Positions 1 to 8,040 of a stretch of DNA of 64,000 nt are shown piece by piece. The notes beneath the pieces are model-generated. The model was not told the origin of the DNA, searched no databases, and saw only the letters and a program-made list of their open reading frames with translations. The position numbers were made by a program, and so were the translations under genes. Source of the stretch: Arcanobacterium urinimassiliense (lineage in GTDB: Bacteria > Actinomycetota > Actinomycetes > Actinomycetales > Actinomycetaceae). Location of the stretch: the NCBI RefSeq assembly GCF_900119495.1, contig NZ_LT632435.1, forward strand, positions 1,061,055 to 1,125,054, in the 5' to 3' direction. The stretch's first letter is position 1. Every line of letters starts with the position of its first letter.

Positions 1-417
1 CAGAAAGGCCGCAAAATGTTTTTGCGGATCTTGGTAAAGGCATTTTTGGGGGATTTTCGAAAAACGAATCCGCGTCGTATTGCGCCACCAGAGCAGATCT
101 ATTACGAGCAAATCAAAAGTATTTAATGCTTGCCCCAGCAGAAACAGCGCCAGGAAATTCGGCAGAAAAGCTTCTTGCCGAATAAATACTCCGAGAGCGA
201 GAAATAGCAGAAAAAACAGGAAAAAATTCGCCATCCACACAGCTACTTTAGATTTTTCCTTAAATCTATCGCGATATTCGGGTATCTCTCTTATTCGTCT
301 TTGCACTTCATCAGGGTAAGACGAATAACTTTGCAAATTTTTATCATCGGTACCAGTAGCGAAAATACACAGCAGAAAAAATACCGCACATAAAATAACT
401 ATTTCTATTCCGAGCAT
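1..417 (-). CDS. Membrane protein, partial (runs off left edge)
   Basis: Reading the minus strand from an ATG at 415-417, the frame stays open to base 1 (139 codons), so the C-terminus is outside the window. The peptide begins with a hydrophobic segment (residues about 4-20, start MLGIEIVILCAVFF), followed by a charged stretch with YPDEVQRRI. Further hydrophobic segments lie near residues 60-80 and 85-105, the second containing LLGQALNTFDLLVIDLLWW. At least three membrane segments are expected. It lies 39 bp downstream of the PH-like gene in the same direction, so the XRE gene, the PH-like gene and this gene look like one operon. I do not recognise a named family. The hydrophobic pattern and continuous frame make it a real gene; function is unknown. 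Confidence 0.72.
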   Translation of the reverse strand, partial: MLGIEIVILCAVFFLLCIFATGTDDKNLQSYSSYPDEVQRRIREIPEYRDRFKEKSKVAVWMANFFLFFLLFLALGVFIRQEAFLPNFLALFLLGQALNTFDLLVIDLLWWRNTTRIRFSKIPQKCLYQDPQKHFAAFL

Positions 418-456
418 CTGCGCATTCCCTATTTCGCTCTCTAAGTACCGCAATCT

Positions 457-879
457 CTAGCAACTTGCTCGATAAAAATTATGCGCACACAACTGGATAA
501 AGCGCCCGCGGTTACCTTTGAGTAATTTATCGTTAAACCCTATTTCATATGAATAGGTCTTCCCCAGATGATTTATATCAATAAATGCCTTACCATCTTT
601 ATCTCGCACATTAAAATCAATTACTTCCCTCCAAGGAATAAGCAAAAAAGATGCGCTATCTCTAAGGCTTATTTCCTTTTCATGGATGCCTTTATCGTCA
701 AAATACAATACAAAACTCCGACTGCTATCTAGTGTGTAATACAAATTACTTAGCAGAAGTTTCAGCAATTCCTTTACAAAGCCATTACTTTTAATTGCCA
801 CAAGGTAGTTATCACTCTTACCAAAATTTTCCTGCACAAATTGTTCTATCTCAGAACTTTTTGTGAAAAACATGCCCAT
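457..879 (-). CDS. Hypothetical protein, PH-like fold suspected
   Basis: This encodes 140 residues with no signal peptide or membrane segment. It opens with a short helical region (EIEQFVQENF) and continues with alternating beta-type stretches such as FVLYFDDKGIHEKEI and SFLLIPWREVIDFNV. That pattern resembles small bacterial PH-like proteins; this is a structural guess from sequence pattern, not a family match. The ATG lies 2 bp behind the stop of the upstream XRE gene, and its ribosome binding site (AAAGGAGA) is inside that gene's last codons, so the two are translationally linked. The downstream gene is the membrane protein at the left edge. A regulator next to an unknown protein and a membrane protein suggests a small self-regulated module. 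Function is unknown. Confidence 0.75.
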   Translation of the reverse strand: MGMFFTKSSEIEQFVQENFGKSDNYLVAIKSNGFVKELLKLLLSNLYYTLDSSRSFVLYFDDKGIHEKEISLRDSASFLLIPWREVIDFNVRDKDGKAFIDINHLGKTYSYEIGFNDKLLKGNRGRFIQLCAHNFYRASC

Positions 880-881
880 TC

Positions 882-1106
882 TTAGTTCTCCTTTGCAACT
901 TCATCAAATATGAAAACTTCTGTTATATCGCGACCCAAAACTTTGCAGATTTTATAGGCCGTCTCTATCGTGGGGCTAATTGTTTTATTTTCATAGGCCA
1001 TGATTGATCGCCTTTTTAACCCGACTGCCTTCGCTAATCGGTGCTGGGATAACCCCAGCTCTCTTCGGTATTCGCCAATCCTGTTATCCACCGCTAATTC
1101 CGGCAC
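882..1106 (-). CDS. XRE-family HTH regulator (74 aa)
   Basis: A single-domain Cro/C1-type helix-turn-helix protein. The HTH spans about residues 9-63: IGEYRRELGLSQHRLAKAVG carries the first helices, followed by the recognition-helix segment RRSIMAYENKTISPT. No extra domain is present. The start is a GTG at 1104-1106 with a strong GGAGGGG ribosome site just upstream. It is the first gene of a leftward operon with a PH-like protein and a membrane protein. An array of GTTAC/GTAAC half-sites lies 36-72 bp upstream, so autoregulation is likely, though that is inference. Proteins of this size often act as repressors of small accessory modules. Confidence 0.88.
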   Translation of the reverse strand: MPELAVDNRIGEYRRELGLSQHRLAKAVGLKRRSIMAYENKTISPTIETAYKICKVLGRDITEVFIFDEVAKEN

Positions 1107-1141
1107 AGCGCCCCTCCAGTATTTATTTCTGAAAACCTTTG

Positions 1142-1178
1142 GTTACTTTTATAGTAACAATGTTACATTTATGGTACC
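1142..1178. promoter_or_regulatory. Inverted-repeat operator array upstream of the XRE operon
   Basis: Four regularly placed half-sites are visible: GTTAC (1142-1146), GTAAC (1154-1158), GTTAC (1162-1166) and GGTACC (1173-1178). The first two form one palindrome, the second and third form another around the centre AAT. On the minus strand a TATAAA -10-like hexamer sits inside the array, so binding would cover the promoter of the XRE gene. Assignment to the adjacent XRE protein is inference. Confidence 0.5.
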
Positions 1179-1258
1179 AAATTAATGCATGGCGCATCTT
1201 TGCATCTTCTGCTCGCCCCACAGCCAGACTGGAATTCACAGTAAGGCTTAAATTAGCG

Positions 1259-2209
1259 TCAAGCTCTCAGTAAGCCAATAATTTCCTCTTGGGCTTGCCG
1301 GCCTTCTTTAAAAAATCGCAGCAGCGGATAGCAGTGACACATTCCCTCCCCTACGAATATCTCGTAAGGTGCCTGGTATTTTTCCATAGCTTGCTGAAAA
1401 TATTCTGCAAAGGCGTAGAGGCATTCATTTTCCCCGTAATAGAAATACGTCTTCGGGAAACCGGAAAAATCTCCAACCGTTCCATCGAGCATATACTCTG
1501 GCAAATCTTCCGTGCCCTTCGCAATTTCCCGGGCCGTACGAATATACGTAGGATCGATGATGACGTCTTTCGGGTTGAGCGCCACAAGTTTTTCCCAAAT
1601 TTCCTGGTTTTCCGCAAGCGACAAATCGGGAATCCCGCCGGGAGAAACTGAAATTATTTTACCGGGCATCGGCAAAGGCTTACCCAGGGCGTTGTTGTGC
1701 AAGAAAATCCCCACGGCCAGGCAAGCTCCGGAGGAAAATCCCAATACGCTTATATTTTCTGCCCTATACTCACTGGCCATTAGCCCATAAGCGGCAATAC
1801 AAACTTCATAGGTCTCTTTTACATTTCGATCTGCGGAACACAAAGGATAAAACAAAAACCAGACATCTTTTTCCGTTTGCTGCATTATTCTTTCCGCTAG
1901 CGAAAAATCCAGCTTATCCGGCCCGGTAATCATCCCTCCACCAAAAAGATAAAGGACTGCTCCTGCGGCCGGTTTGGTATTTTTTTGATAACGCACAAGC
2001 CGATAGCCCATAACTTCCCGCTCAAAGAGAAAATAGTTTTTTCTCTTCGCTCTTTTCTGGGCTTTGGCAAGGTTGAAAGCTGGCTTTGCATTCTGCTTCT
2101 TTGCGTATTCCAGCATATCTTCCTTGGATTTTAGGAACATCTTTTTTACGCCCGCTAGTCGCACTACGCCTGCTGCCACCCTGTAGGTAAGAGTCACTTC
2201 ACCCTCCAT
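1259..2209 (-). CDS. Alpha/beta hydrolase (HSL-type esterase/lipase)
   Basis: A 316-residue hydrolase of the hormone-sensitive-lipase type. An oxyanion-hole segment LYLFGGGMITG (about residues 87-97) replaces the usual HGGG. The nucleophile elbow is GFSSG near residue 160. A late acidic segment YYGENECLY could supply the acid, with Glu rather than the common Asp. The catalytic His lies in GEGMCHCYPL near residue 293. There is no signal peptide, so a cytoplasmic esterase acting on small acyl esters is expected. The family is common in low-GC Gram-positives and fits the AT-rich surroundings. It is transcribed alone; an XRE regulator with the same orientation lies upstream. Substrate cannot be predicted. 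Confidence 0.85.
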   Translation of the reverse strand: MEGEVTLTYRVAAGVVRLAGVKKMFLKSKEDMLEYAKKQNAKPAFNLAKAQKRAKRKNYFLFEREVMGYRLVRYQKNTKPAAGAVLYLFGGGMITGPDKLDFSLAERIMQQTEKDVWFLFYPLCSADRNVKETYEVCIAAYGLMASEYRAENISVLGFSSGACLAVGIFLHNNALGKPLPMPGKIISVSPGGIPDLSLAENQEIWEKLVALNPKDVIIDPTYIRTAREIAKGTEDLPEYMLDGTVGDFSGFPKTYFYYGENECLYAFAEYFQQAMEKYQAPYEIFVGEGMCHCYPLLRFFKEGRQAQEEIIGLLRA

Positions 2210-2259
2210 TCACGCATATAACTAAGGTTACCCTAAACTCACAGCTTTTAGTCTGCTAC

Positions 2260-2772
2260 TTAGTTTTCTTTTTTGCGCGTCCACACTATCCCCGCAACCG
2301 CAGCTACAATGGCGATAGGTGCGGTGCGTACGAAGATCCATTCAAAAGAATGAAAAATGGTGCCCAGCACTGCCGTCTCTGGGTCTTCATAATTCCATCC
2401 TAAATAAGGGCTTCCGAATAGCAATAATCCCACCATGGTAAGCACGGTAATCACCGCCAGCGCGATAAAGCACCCGTGCGCCACCTTTCGCTTTTCTTCC
2501 TGCCTTTTGGCGAGCTGAAGATTTATCACTTCTAATTTTTGCGCGATTGCCTGTAAATCACTGGCTGCTGGCAGCGAAATAGTTTCTCCCAGCAGGGTAG
2601 CCACCGGCGTTTCCAGCGCTTCGGATAGCGCAAGCAGCATTTTAGAATCGGGCACAGAGAGCCCTTTTTCCCACTTCGAGACGGTTTGCCGCACCACATA
2701 GACTTTGGCGGCAAGTTCCGCTTGCGAAAGCCCTTTTGCTTTTCGAGTGATTCTAATATTTTCATTTAACAT
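2260..2772 (-). CDS. XRE regulator with C-terminal membrane segments
   Basis: An N-terminal Cro/C1 helix-turn-helix (residues 2-60; SQAELAAKVYVVRQTVSKWE) is followed by a coiled-coil-like linker and two hydrophobic segments (about residues 98-120 and 140-163, ending TRKKEN). This layout is typical of membrane-anchored XRE regulators in Firmicutes, where the HTH senses membrane or envelope state; that role is family knowledge, not shown here. The ATG at 2770-2772 is chosen because GGGAGG lies 8 bases upstream; the in-frame GTG two codons earlier overlaps that site. It is monocistronic, between the esterase and the LPXTG gene, and separated from the latter by a strong hairpin. Confidence 0.85.
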   Translation of the reverse strand: MLNENIRITRKAKGLSQAELAAKVYVVRQTVSKWEKGLSVPDSKMLLALSEALETPVATLLGETISLPAASDLQAIAQKLEVINLQLAKRQEEKRKVAHGCFIALAVITVLTMVGLLLFGSPYLGWNYEDPETAVLGTIFHSFEWIFVRTAPIAIVAAVAGIVWTRKKEN

Positions 2773-3056
2773 GGCCACTACCTCCCATTACAGCTATTAC
2801 AAAGCCTGTCGCAGCCAGAATACCGCTAATGTGCCCGCTAGCCCCGAAATAAAAAGCAATTAAAGCGCAACGAGAATTGACCCGCGAGCAACGCCAGAAA
2901 ACTGCAGGTAAAATGCGGAAAAATCTTAGCTACTAGCCACCCACTCTTACTTTTATCTAAGGAAAGGGCGGCCACAACTATTTATTAGCTGCGGCCGCCC
3001 TTAAACGACTAGGTTTTAGGCCTATCGGGAAATATTTTGAACCCTATCGGCAGATA
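2773..3056. other. Intergenic region with terminator only
   Basis: I see no coding frame of substance on either strand. It contains the ribosome site of the XRE-membrane gene, the hairpin listed separately, and a pair of CCTATCGG direct repeats close to the stop of the LPXTG gene (about 3020-3055). Confidence 0.5.
2964..3002. terminator. GC-rich hairpin terminator
   Basis: AAGGGCGGCC (2964-2973) pairs perfectly with GGCCGCCCTT (2993-3002) around a 19-base loop. It lies downstream of the leftward LPXTG gene's upstream neighbour spacing and between two leftward genes, so it is placed upstream of the XRE-membrane gene. A-rich and T-rich flanks on both sides would let it work in either direction. 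Confidence 0.6.
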
Positions 3057-4797
3057 TTATTTATTCCGTTTCAGCGCTCCTTGCTTGCGCAGCACGGCAA
3101 ATCCGGAAATCGAGAACCCTAAGGCCGCAAGCAATATGCCGAGAGAGTTAGATTCTCCAGTCTGCGGCAAACGCTGCGCCGGTTTTTTCGGCGGTGCCGG
3201 TGGCACAGGATTCTTCGTATAAATCGCATATACGCTCATATCTGAATCCACTGCTGTTTCTTCGGTAAAGGCGCTCCCATTGCCGTCAGCCTGCGTATTC
3301 CACTCTTTGAAGGTATATCCATCTTTAGCGGGATTCTGCGGCATCTTTTCCTCTACTAAAGCATCACCACTAATTGACTTACCTGGCTCTACTTTAGTCG
3401 CCGCATACAAGCTGCCATCATTTATGAAATTTACGTAGAAATGCGTATTTTTATAATTTATATCGCTATTATTGAGCAAGCTCTTCCGATAGACACTCTC
3501 TTGCGCTGCATCCGAATCCTTGCTAAATAAGAGCTCAGTGTAATCGGAAAAATTTTCGGGCGGCGTATAGGCACCAGCTTTCGCTATATTCCCTTGGAAT
3601 AGCGTTTTCTTATCCGTACTTATGTTTTTATATGCATCCGCATTTGCGACGGGATCCGCATTATCAAATTTATACGTATAAATTGCCCCACCATTAGCTG
3701 CTGAATTCTTCAAGAATTTAGAATCAGTAATAGCTACGCTTCCTGCATTTTTATTTAGATAGAGCGCCCCGCCGGCACTATTAGCCACATTTTGGTTAAA
3801 GGTAGAACCACTAATACTGAGCGGTTTTACGCTACATATTGCTCCGCCCCAATTGGCTAGATTCTGGTTAAAAGTAGTGTTTTTCAGCGTAATTTCTTGT
3901 GAAGAATAAATTGCGCCGCCCGTGCTTGCTTGATTTTCGGCGAATATAGCATTTTCGATGGTGGCAGGATGCGTCTTGCCCAGAATAATTGCTCCGCCGA
4001 CTTTTTCCGCTTTATTTCCTTTAAAGGTACCACCCGTAATTTTTAATTTACCGTAAGCTGCTATAGCTCCACCCTGAGAGGCAGCAATATTATTTTCAAA
4101 AAGGCCGCCGTTAATAATGAGAGTGGCATCTTGCCGGGCCTGGATGGCACCGCCTTGCTGTTTTGCAGAAGTATTATTCTTTATTACTGCGCCGGCTTCG
4201 ATAGTGAGCGTTCCCCCGTCATTTACATATATAGCAGGGCCATCATAACCCGGCACATCCGTAAAGTTTTGGATAGTGGTCCCCTTTCCAATGCTTGCCT
4301 TTGCCCCATTAAGCACAGAAAAACATCTGCTCTCTCCATGGCCGTCAAGCGTGATGTTATCGATTGTTAGCTCCGAGTTACTCATAAGGCTAATCAGATC
4401 CTTCGGGCCTCTTCTCTCCAAGGTATAAGGCCCACCTTTTCCGGAAGTCAATCTGATTTTATTATTGCTGCGCCCATGCAGCTTCTCCGTGGAAGGAATA
4501 ACCATATCTTTGTTTACATAGACGGTGTACAAGCTAGCTGCATCGTTAATATCCATATTCTCGATAGTTTCAAAGAAGGTATCGTATTCACCTAGAACTG
4601 TTTCAGTATCCGTATTCTCCGCCTTTTTAGTGACGGTAAATGCCTTACTGCTGGGTATTTCATTAGCTGGGGGCTGGCGCTGCTACCGCCACATTCACAC
4701 CTGCCGGCAACGATAAAACGCTCGCCAGCACCGCTGCAATAAATATTACGAATAAAGTGCAGGTAAATTTGTGCCTGAGGATACTTTGCATGTGCAT
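3057..4797 (-). pseudogene. LPXTG-anchored beta-helix surface protein, frameshifted after the signal peptide
   Basis: The gene is split between two frames. The 5' part (start 4795-4797) encodes a signal peptide ending AGVNVAVAAPAPS and then a stop. The rest (continuous from about 4668 to 3057) encodes APANEIPSSK-type sequence, a right-handed parallel beta-helix with recurring GGAI motifs (GGAIQA, GGAIAAYG, GGAIILG, GGAIYSS, GGAICSV, GGALYL, GGAIYT), an InlB-type repeat (GYTFKEWNTQADGNGSAF), a proline-rich spacer and the sortase signal LPQTGE with a hydrophobic segment and a basic tail. Removing one base from the five-base C run (G run at 4669-4673 on +) restores one frame of 579 codons. Either a phase-off allele, a pseudogene or an assembly error. 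If repaired, it would be a sortase-anchored adhesin. Confidence 0.8.
4669..4673. repeat. Five-base homopolymer at the frameshift point
   Basis: GGGGG on the + strand (CCCCC in the coding sense) lies exactly at the junction between the signal-peptide frame and the mature-protein frame of the LPXTG gene. One base fewer joins the frames. Confidence 0.7.
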
Positions 4798-4946
4798 AAA
4801 CCGCCTCTGTACTAGTGCCTTAAAAAAATTTCTAAATGCGGGTAAAAAAGAACCTATCATTATGCTACTTGGCAAATCAGAAAATTACCCAAAAACCGCG
4901 AAATTGCTTGGAAAACTAAGAACTTGATTGGCACAGCTAGGTGCAG

Positions 4947-5621
4947 TTATCGTTTCAGCGCCTTTAAATATTCTTTTTGTTTTGGAGTAATGCGGTTACT
5001 TTCCCGGGCTTTCTGTATTGCCCTATTGTGAGTTTGCGTATTTAAGCAATGACTCTCGATATATTTTATAGTCGCATCCCATTGCTTTGCCAAAGCGGTT
5101 GCAAAGAACCACGCAATCATCATTTGCACATAATACTCTTCACTGTAAACAGAAACGGGTATTTCCAGATATTCAGGTTTAAAATCGTCATCAAGAAAGT
5201 AAGACATTAACATCTCAATACCGAAGCGGCAAGTATATGTTTTTTCCGATGCGGACCATTCTTTAATTTTTTCCAAAAGCGCTGTTTTATTCTTTTTGAA
5301 AATCTTGGGAGACATAATATCGCAAACAGCCCAATTATCTACGTAAGGCAAAAATTCATCGACTGCTGCAATACAGTGATCGTAATCCTTCATTTCAGAA
5401 AGAAGAAGTCCATGCAGCATATTTTCGTCATAGTATTTGTGCGGCAAATCTTTCAAAAATTTATATGCTTCCGGCTCCCCTACAATTCTTTTAGCAAGCT
5501 TTCTAGCCTCCGGAACTCTGACTCCTATAAAAAGTTCTCTCGGAATATTGGGAGTCAATTTTGCCTGAAAATCAGCATATGAAATATCCTGCAATGCCAA
5601 TAATTCTTCTTTGATATTCAT
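4947..5621 (-). CDS. AlkD-like DNA alkylation repair protein
   Basis: A 224-residue all-helical protein of the DNA alkylation repair (HEAT-like, PF08713) family. Typical segments are VRVPEARKLAKRI near residue 34, YYDENMLHGLLL near residue 63, VDNWAVCDIMSPK near residue 92 and MMIAWFFATALAK near residue 167. Family members such as Bacillus AlkD excise N3- and N7-alkylated purines using the conserved DNW region, which is present here (VDNWAVCD). The length matches the family. It has its own ATG and lies 51 bp downstream of the SIMPL gene in the same direction. The AT-rich, Lys-rich composition differs from the core genes and points to acquisition. An alternative is an uncharacterised AlkC/D relative without glycosylase activity. 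Confidence 0.85.
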   Translation of the reverse strand: MNIKEELLALQDISYADFQAKLTPNIPRELFIGVRVPEARKLAKRIVGEPEAYKFLKDLPHKYYDENMLHGLLLSEMKDYDHCIAAVDEFLPYVDNWAVCDIMSPKIFKKNKTALLEKIKEWSASEKTYTCRFGIEMLMSYFLDDDFKPEYLEIPVSVYSEEYYVQMMIAWFFATALAKQWDATIKYIESHCLNTQTHNRAIQKARESNRITPKQKEYLKALKR

Positions 5622-5672
5622 TTCTTACTCTTTGCATGTACTTCTAATTTGCTAACTAAGTCCCAATCCCAT

Positions 5673-6329
5673 TTACTTTATTTCCCAAATAATGGTTACT
5701 GTATCCTGAACGTCAATGTCACCCGGCACTATATCAAAGTTATATCCTTCGGCTGGCATCATTTTTTTACCAAGCTTAATGCCATGAACAGGTTGAGAAT
5801 ATATCTCAAGTTCTCCCCAGGAGTAGTCAATTTCCTTAATTTCTCCGAGAGAGACTCCCGCAGCTTTCGCGAGGACCTCTGCCTTAATCTTTGAATCCTC
5901 TATAGCCTTATCGAGCAATTCATTCTTTACAGCATTAGCGTCTTTCACTTCGTAACTGAGGGACAGATCTACATTCACTGCATTATTGGCAAGCTGGTAT
6001 AAAACTTTCCCCAGTTGCTCATTATCATTCGGAAGATAAATATAAAGACGGTGCGTGTATTCATATCCGATAAATCTGCTCCGACGCTCACCGTGCTGAT
6101 CAGTGTAATCTTCATAATCAGTATTTATGTCAAAATAGTGTGTCTTGAGATTCTGCGGATCAAATCCTGCCTTTGATATCGTCTCCCGCAAAAGATTTGT
6201 GTGCTCAGCAGACTTCCTAAGCGACAAGCTGTATTCCTTATAAGTCCCCGCTGCATGAATATTAAGCCTAATGATATCTGGCTTAACGAAAATTTCACCT
6301 TTTCCTGTTACTCGTATTGTTCTATCCAT
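5673..6329 (-). CDS. SIMPL-domain (DUF541) protein
   Basis: 218 residues forming one SIMPL/DUF541 domain. It opens with the characteristic IRVTGKGEIFVKPDIIRLNI strand pair and continues with a helix rich in charged residues and VYQLANNAVNVDLSLSYEV-like strands. It ends with VQDTVTIIWEIK. Many members are exported, but no signal peptide is visible here, so a cytoplasmic location is expected. The family is linked to stress responses in some bacteria; its biochemical role is not established. It stands upstream of the AlkD-like gene in the same direction. The gene lies just left of the distal rlmD-tail copy, so it may mark the older flank of the island. Confidence 0.87.
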   Translation of the reverse strand: MDRTIRVTGKGEIFVKPDIIRLNIHAAGTYKEYSLSLRKSAEHTNLLRETISKAGFDPQNLKTHYFDINTDYEDYTDQHGERRSRFIGYEYTHRLYIYLPNDNEQLGKVLYQLANNAVNVDLSLSYEVKDANAVKNELLDKAIEDSKIKAEVLAKAAGVSLGEIKEIDYSWGELEIYSQPVHGIKLGKKMMPAEGYNFDIVPGDIDVQDTVTIIWEIK

Positions 6330-6608
6330 GTTGTCCCTCCTGCATACAATAATCCCCTAGTTCACTTCACTATCTAAAAAATAGCTCTGTAAGTTCGAGA
6401 CCTTCCACTCTGCTATTTCTGTTTCGTAGAAGACACTATTAATCGTAATGGGAAATCATTATCGCTACGGTTTTTTCGTCAAATATATAAACATCTGGAA
6501 ATAAAGATTTTTACGCTCGATTTTATTTCACCTTTGACATCAAACAGAGCGTCTCGACGTAGATGGGGAGAACGGGTAGTGTATCCCTTCCACTACAACA
6601 CTCTGATA
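6330..6608. other. Intergenic region around tail copy C
   Basis: It contains the upstream region of the SIMPL gene (GGAGG near 6337 on the minus strand) and the rlmD-tail copy at 6523-6560. I see no other gene. Confidence 0.5.
6523..6560 (-). other. rlmD 3'-tail copy C (putative attachment site)
   Basis: On the minus strand the bases preceding 6523 read TAC GTC GAG ACG CTC TGT TTG ATG TCA AAG GTG AAA TAA, that is YVETLCLMSKVK and stop. This matches the end of the RlmD-like protein at 15,153 (HVETLVLMSSK). The ten-base core TTGATGTCAA (6534-6543) is identical, and GAGACGCT before it is also shared. There is no gene body upstream; the XRE gene ends at 6609. This is best read as the displaced 3' end left by integration. 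Confidence 0.7.
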
Positions 6609-7253
6609 CTACTTATTACGAAGCTGACCAACTTTCATAAACTCCTTATCTCCGATACGGAACTTTTTGCTATTAAACACCACTCCCATAATTCTGCTAA
6701 TAATATACTCATCGGTTACAAGCACGAAATACTGCTTATCTTTTTTATTCACCAAGTAATACTGCTCAGCCCTAAGAGTGGCAACAGCTTTACTAAAATC
6801 AAATATGCCAAACAATGGCAATCCTCCAAGGAGAGTAGAAAATAATCCAACAAAATTATCCACTATCTTCTCAGATGAACTGTTATAAGTTTTAGCAACA
6901 GTGAGCATATTGATTTCTGAATCAGGATATTCATCGCGAATAACCTGCTCTTTAATTTTCGACTTCTTAAAACCGCTCAACCTGCCATCGAAACCATATT
7001 TATTTAGATTAATTGGCTTCTTGGTAATAGAAAAATCAATGCTATTATTCTCATCCAAAAGATAATCAATACTCACATTCAGAGCAGATGCAATAAATTT
7101 CAGATTCTCTATATCTGGCAAACCTCGATTCGTTTCCCATTTTGCTACAGCAGCACGAGACACCATCAGTATTTCTGAAAGCTCTTCCTGTGTTAACCCA
7201 GCTTCCAGACGAGCTTTTCTAATTTTTTCTCCTAAAGATACACCACTGCTCAT
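6609..7253 (-). CDS. XRE regulator with C-terminal PH-like domain
   Basis: An N-terminal Cro/C1 HTH (about residues 8-65; LTQEELSEILMVSRAAVAKWE, LPDIENLKFIASALNVSIDYLL) is joined to a roughly 130-residue C-terminal domain. That domain has a hydrophobic loop (VGLFSTLLGGLPLFGIFDF) and beta strands such as EQYYLVNKKDKQYFVLVTDEYI, compatible with a PH-like or membrane-associated fold. It ends close to rlmD-tail copy C and is the last gene of the second island module. The 5' ATG has an AAATTTTGAAATGAG context with only a weak ribosome site. Low-GC codon use suggests transfer. Target genes are unknown. Confidence 0.84.
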   Translation of the reverse strand: MSSGVSLGEKIRKARLEAGLTQEELSEILMVSRAAVAKWETNRGLPDIENLKFIASALNVSIDYLLDENNSIDFSITKKPINLNKYGFDGRLSGFKKSKIKEQVIRDEYPDSEINMLTVAKTYNSSSEKIVDNFVGLFSTLLGGLPLFGIFDFSKAVATLRAEQYYLVNKKDKQYFVLVTDEYIISRIMGVVFNSKKFRIGDKEFMKVGQLRNK

Positions 7254-7447
7254 TTCAAAATTCCTCTCAAATCATTTATTACACATCATAAAATCGCTGA
7301 CAGTAAGCAAATGCGCATAGAAGCATTCGATGCAAATACTGCCTAAATACAAAGTAGCTGATAACTTACAAAGGAAAAAGAAACAAGGTGAAACACTATA
7401 GTTACTCACTGTAACAACATAAGAATGCAAATAATTCTCTAGGGCAA

Positions 7448-7463
7448 GCTCGCGCACGCGAGC
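7448..7463. repeat. Perfect short palindrome
   Basis: GCTCGCGCACGCGAGC is a hairpin with a seven-base stem and CA centre in an otherwise AT-rich stretch between divergent genes. It has no T-tract next to it, so it is more likely a protein site or a junction relic than a terminator. Confidence 0.4.
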
Positions 7464-7502
7464 AAGTCCGGTGCTCTCCTAGATGGGCGATGCAAAGAAG
7501 TT

Positions 7503-7517
7503 CGTATAGAATATACG
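7503..7517. promoter_or_regulatory. Inverted repeat upstream of orphan membrane gene
   Basis: CGTATA-GAA-TATACG lies 34 bp upstream of the GTG start at 7551, inside the expected promoter. It is a candidate operator; which protein binds is unknown. Confidence 0.35.
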
Positions 7518-7550
7518 TGGGTAGTCATAATTATTTCAAAGGAGAATATT

Positions 7551-7994
7551 GTGTCTGCTGCTAAAGGGAATAGGCTAAAATTAGCACCCCTACCGGCTGT
7601 GTTGGTAGGCCTGGGAATACTGGTTTATCGCTTCTGGTGGAACACCTCTGCTCTGTATGCTCCATTCTACGCGCTCATGGCGTGCGGGGTTGTTGCTGCG
7701 TTGATCCAGTTATTGGTTGCCATAACAACTACTCCTCTGCACCGCAGAAAGGTTATAGCTATCGTGGATACGACAGTGATTATAATGACGCTGTTGACCA
7801 TCTTCTTTGGCGAGTATATAGCCTGCAATGTGCTGAAATTGCCTACTATTAGCTATGCTTGGAGCCCTGGGACACAGATTAACACCGTCGCTACAATCTT
7901 GGCCGGTGCCGTGGTGACACTCCTAGTGTTCTGGGACCAACGTAAGACAAGGCGGCAGTCAAATCATACTTTTCATAAACGGCAGGAACAGTAG
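7551..7994 (+). CDS. Four-TM membrane protein, unknown
   Basis: 147 residues with about four hydrophobic segments: residues 13-27 (LPAVLVGLGILVYRFWW), 33-58, 68-88 (VIAIVDTTVIIMTLLTIFFG) and 106-127. The C-terminus is basic and polar (KTRRQSNHTFHKRQEQ). The GTG start is supported by AAAGGAGA eight bases upstream. It is the only rightward gene in the accessory region before 15 kb. No conserved motif lets me name a family. Its codon use is closer to the actinobacterial core than that of its neighbours, so it may be an actinobacterial passenger. No toxin, immunity or transporter signature is evident. Confidence 0.72.
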   Translation: MSAAKGNRLKLAPLPAVLVGLGILVYRFWWNTSALYAPFYALMACGVVAALIQLLVAITTTPLHRRKVIAIVDTTVIIMTLLTIFFGEYIACNVLKLPTISYAWSPGTQINTVATILAGAVVTLLVFWDQRKTRRQSNHTFHKRQEQ

Positions 7995-8040
7995 AAACAG
8001 AAGAGACAATTTATTTAAATCTTAGCTCTTTGAATGCCCT

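Noticed and set aside
80..319. Rightward 79-codon frame at the left edge
   Set aside because: It is antisense to the continuous leftward membrane-protein frame (1-417), which has better hydrophobic patterning.
7272..7457. Leftward 61-codon frame upstream of the XRE gene at 6609
   Set aside because: It occupies the promoter region of the XRE gene, has no ribosome site and no recognisable sequence.
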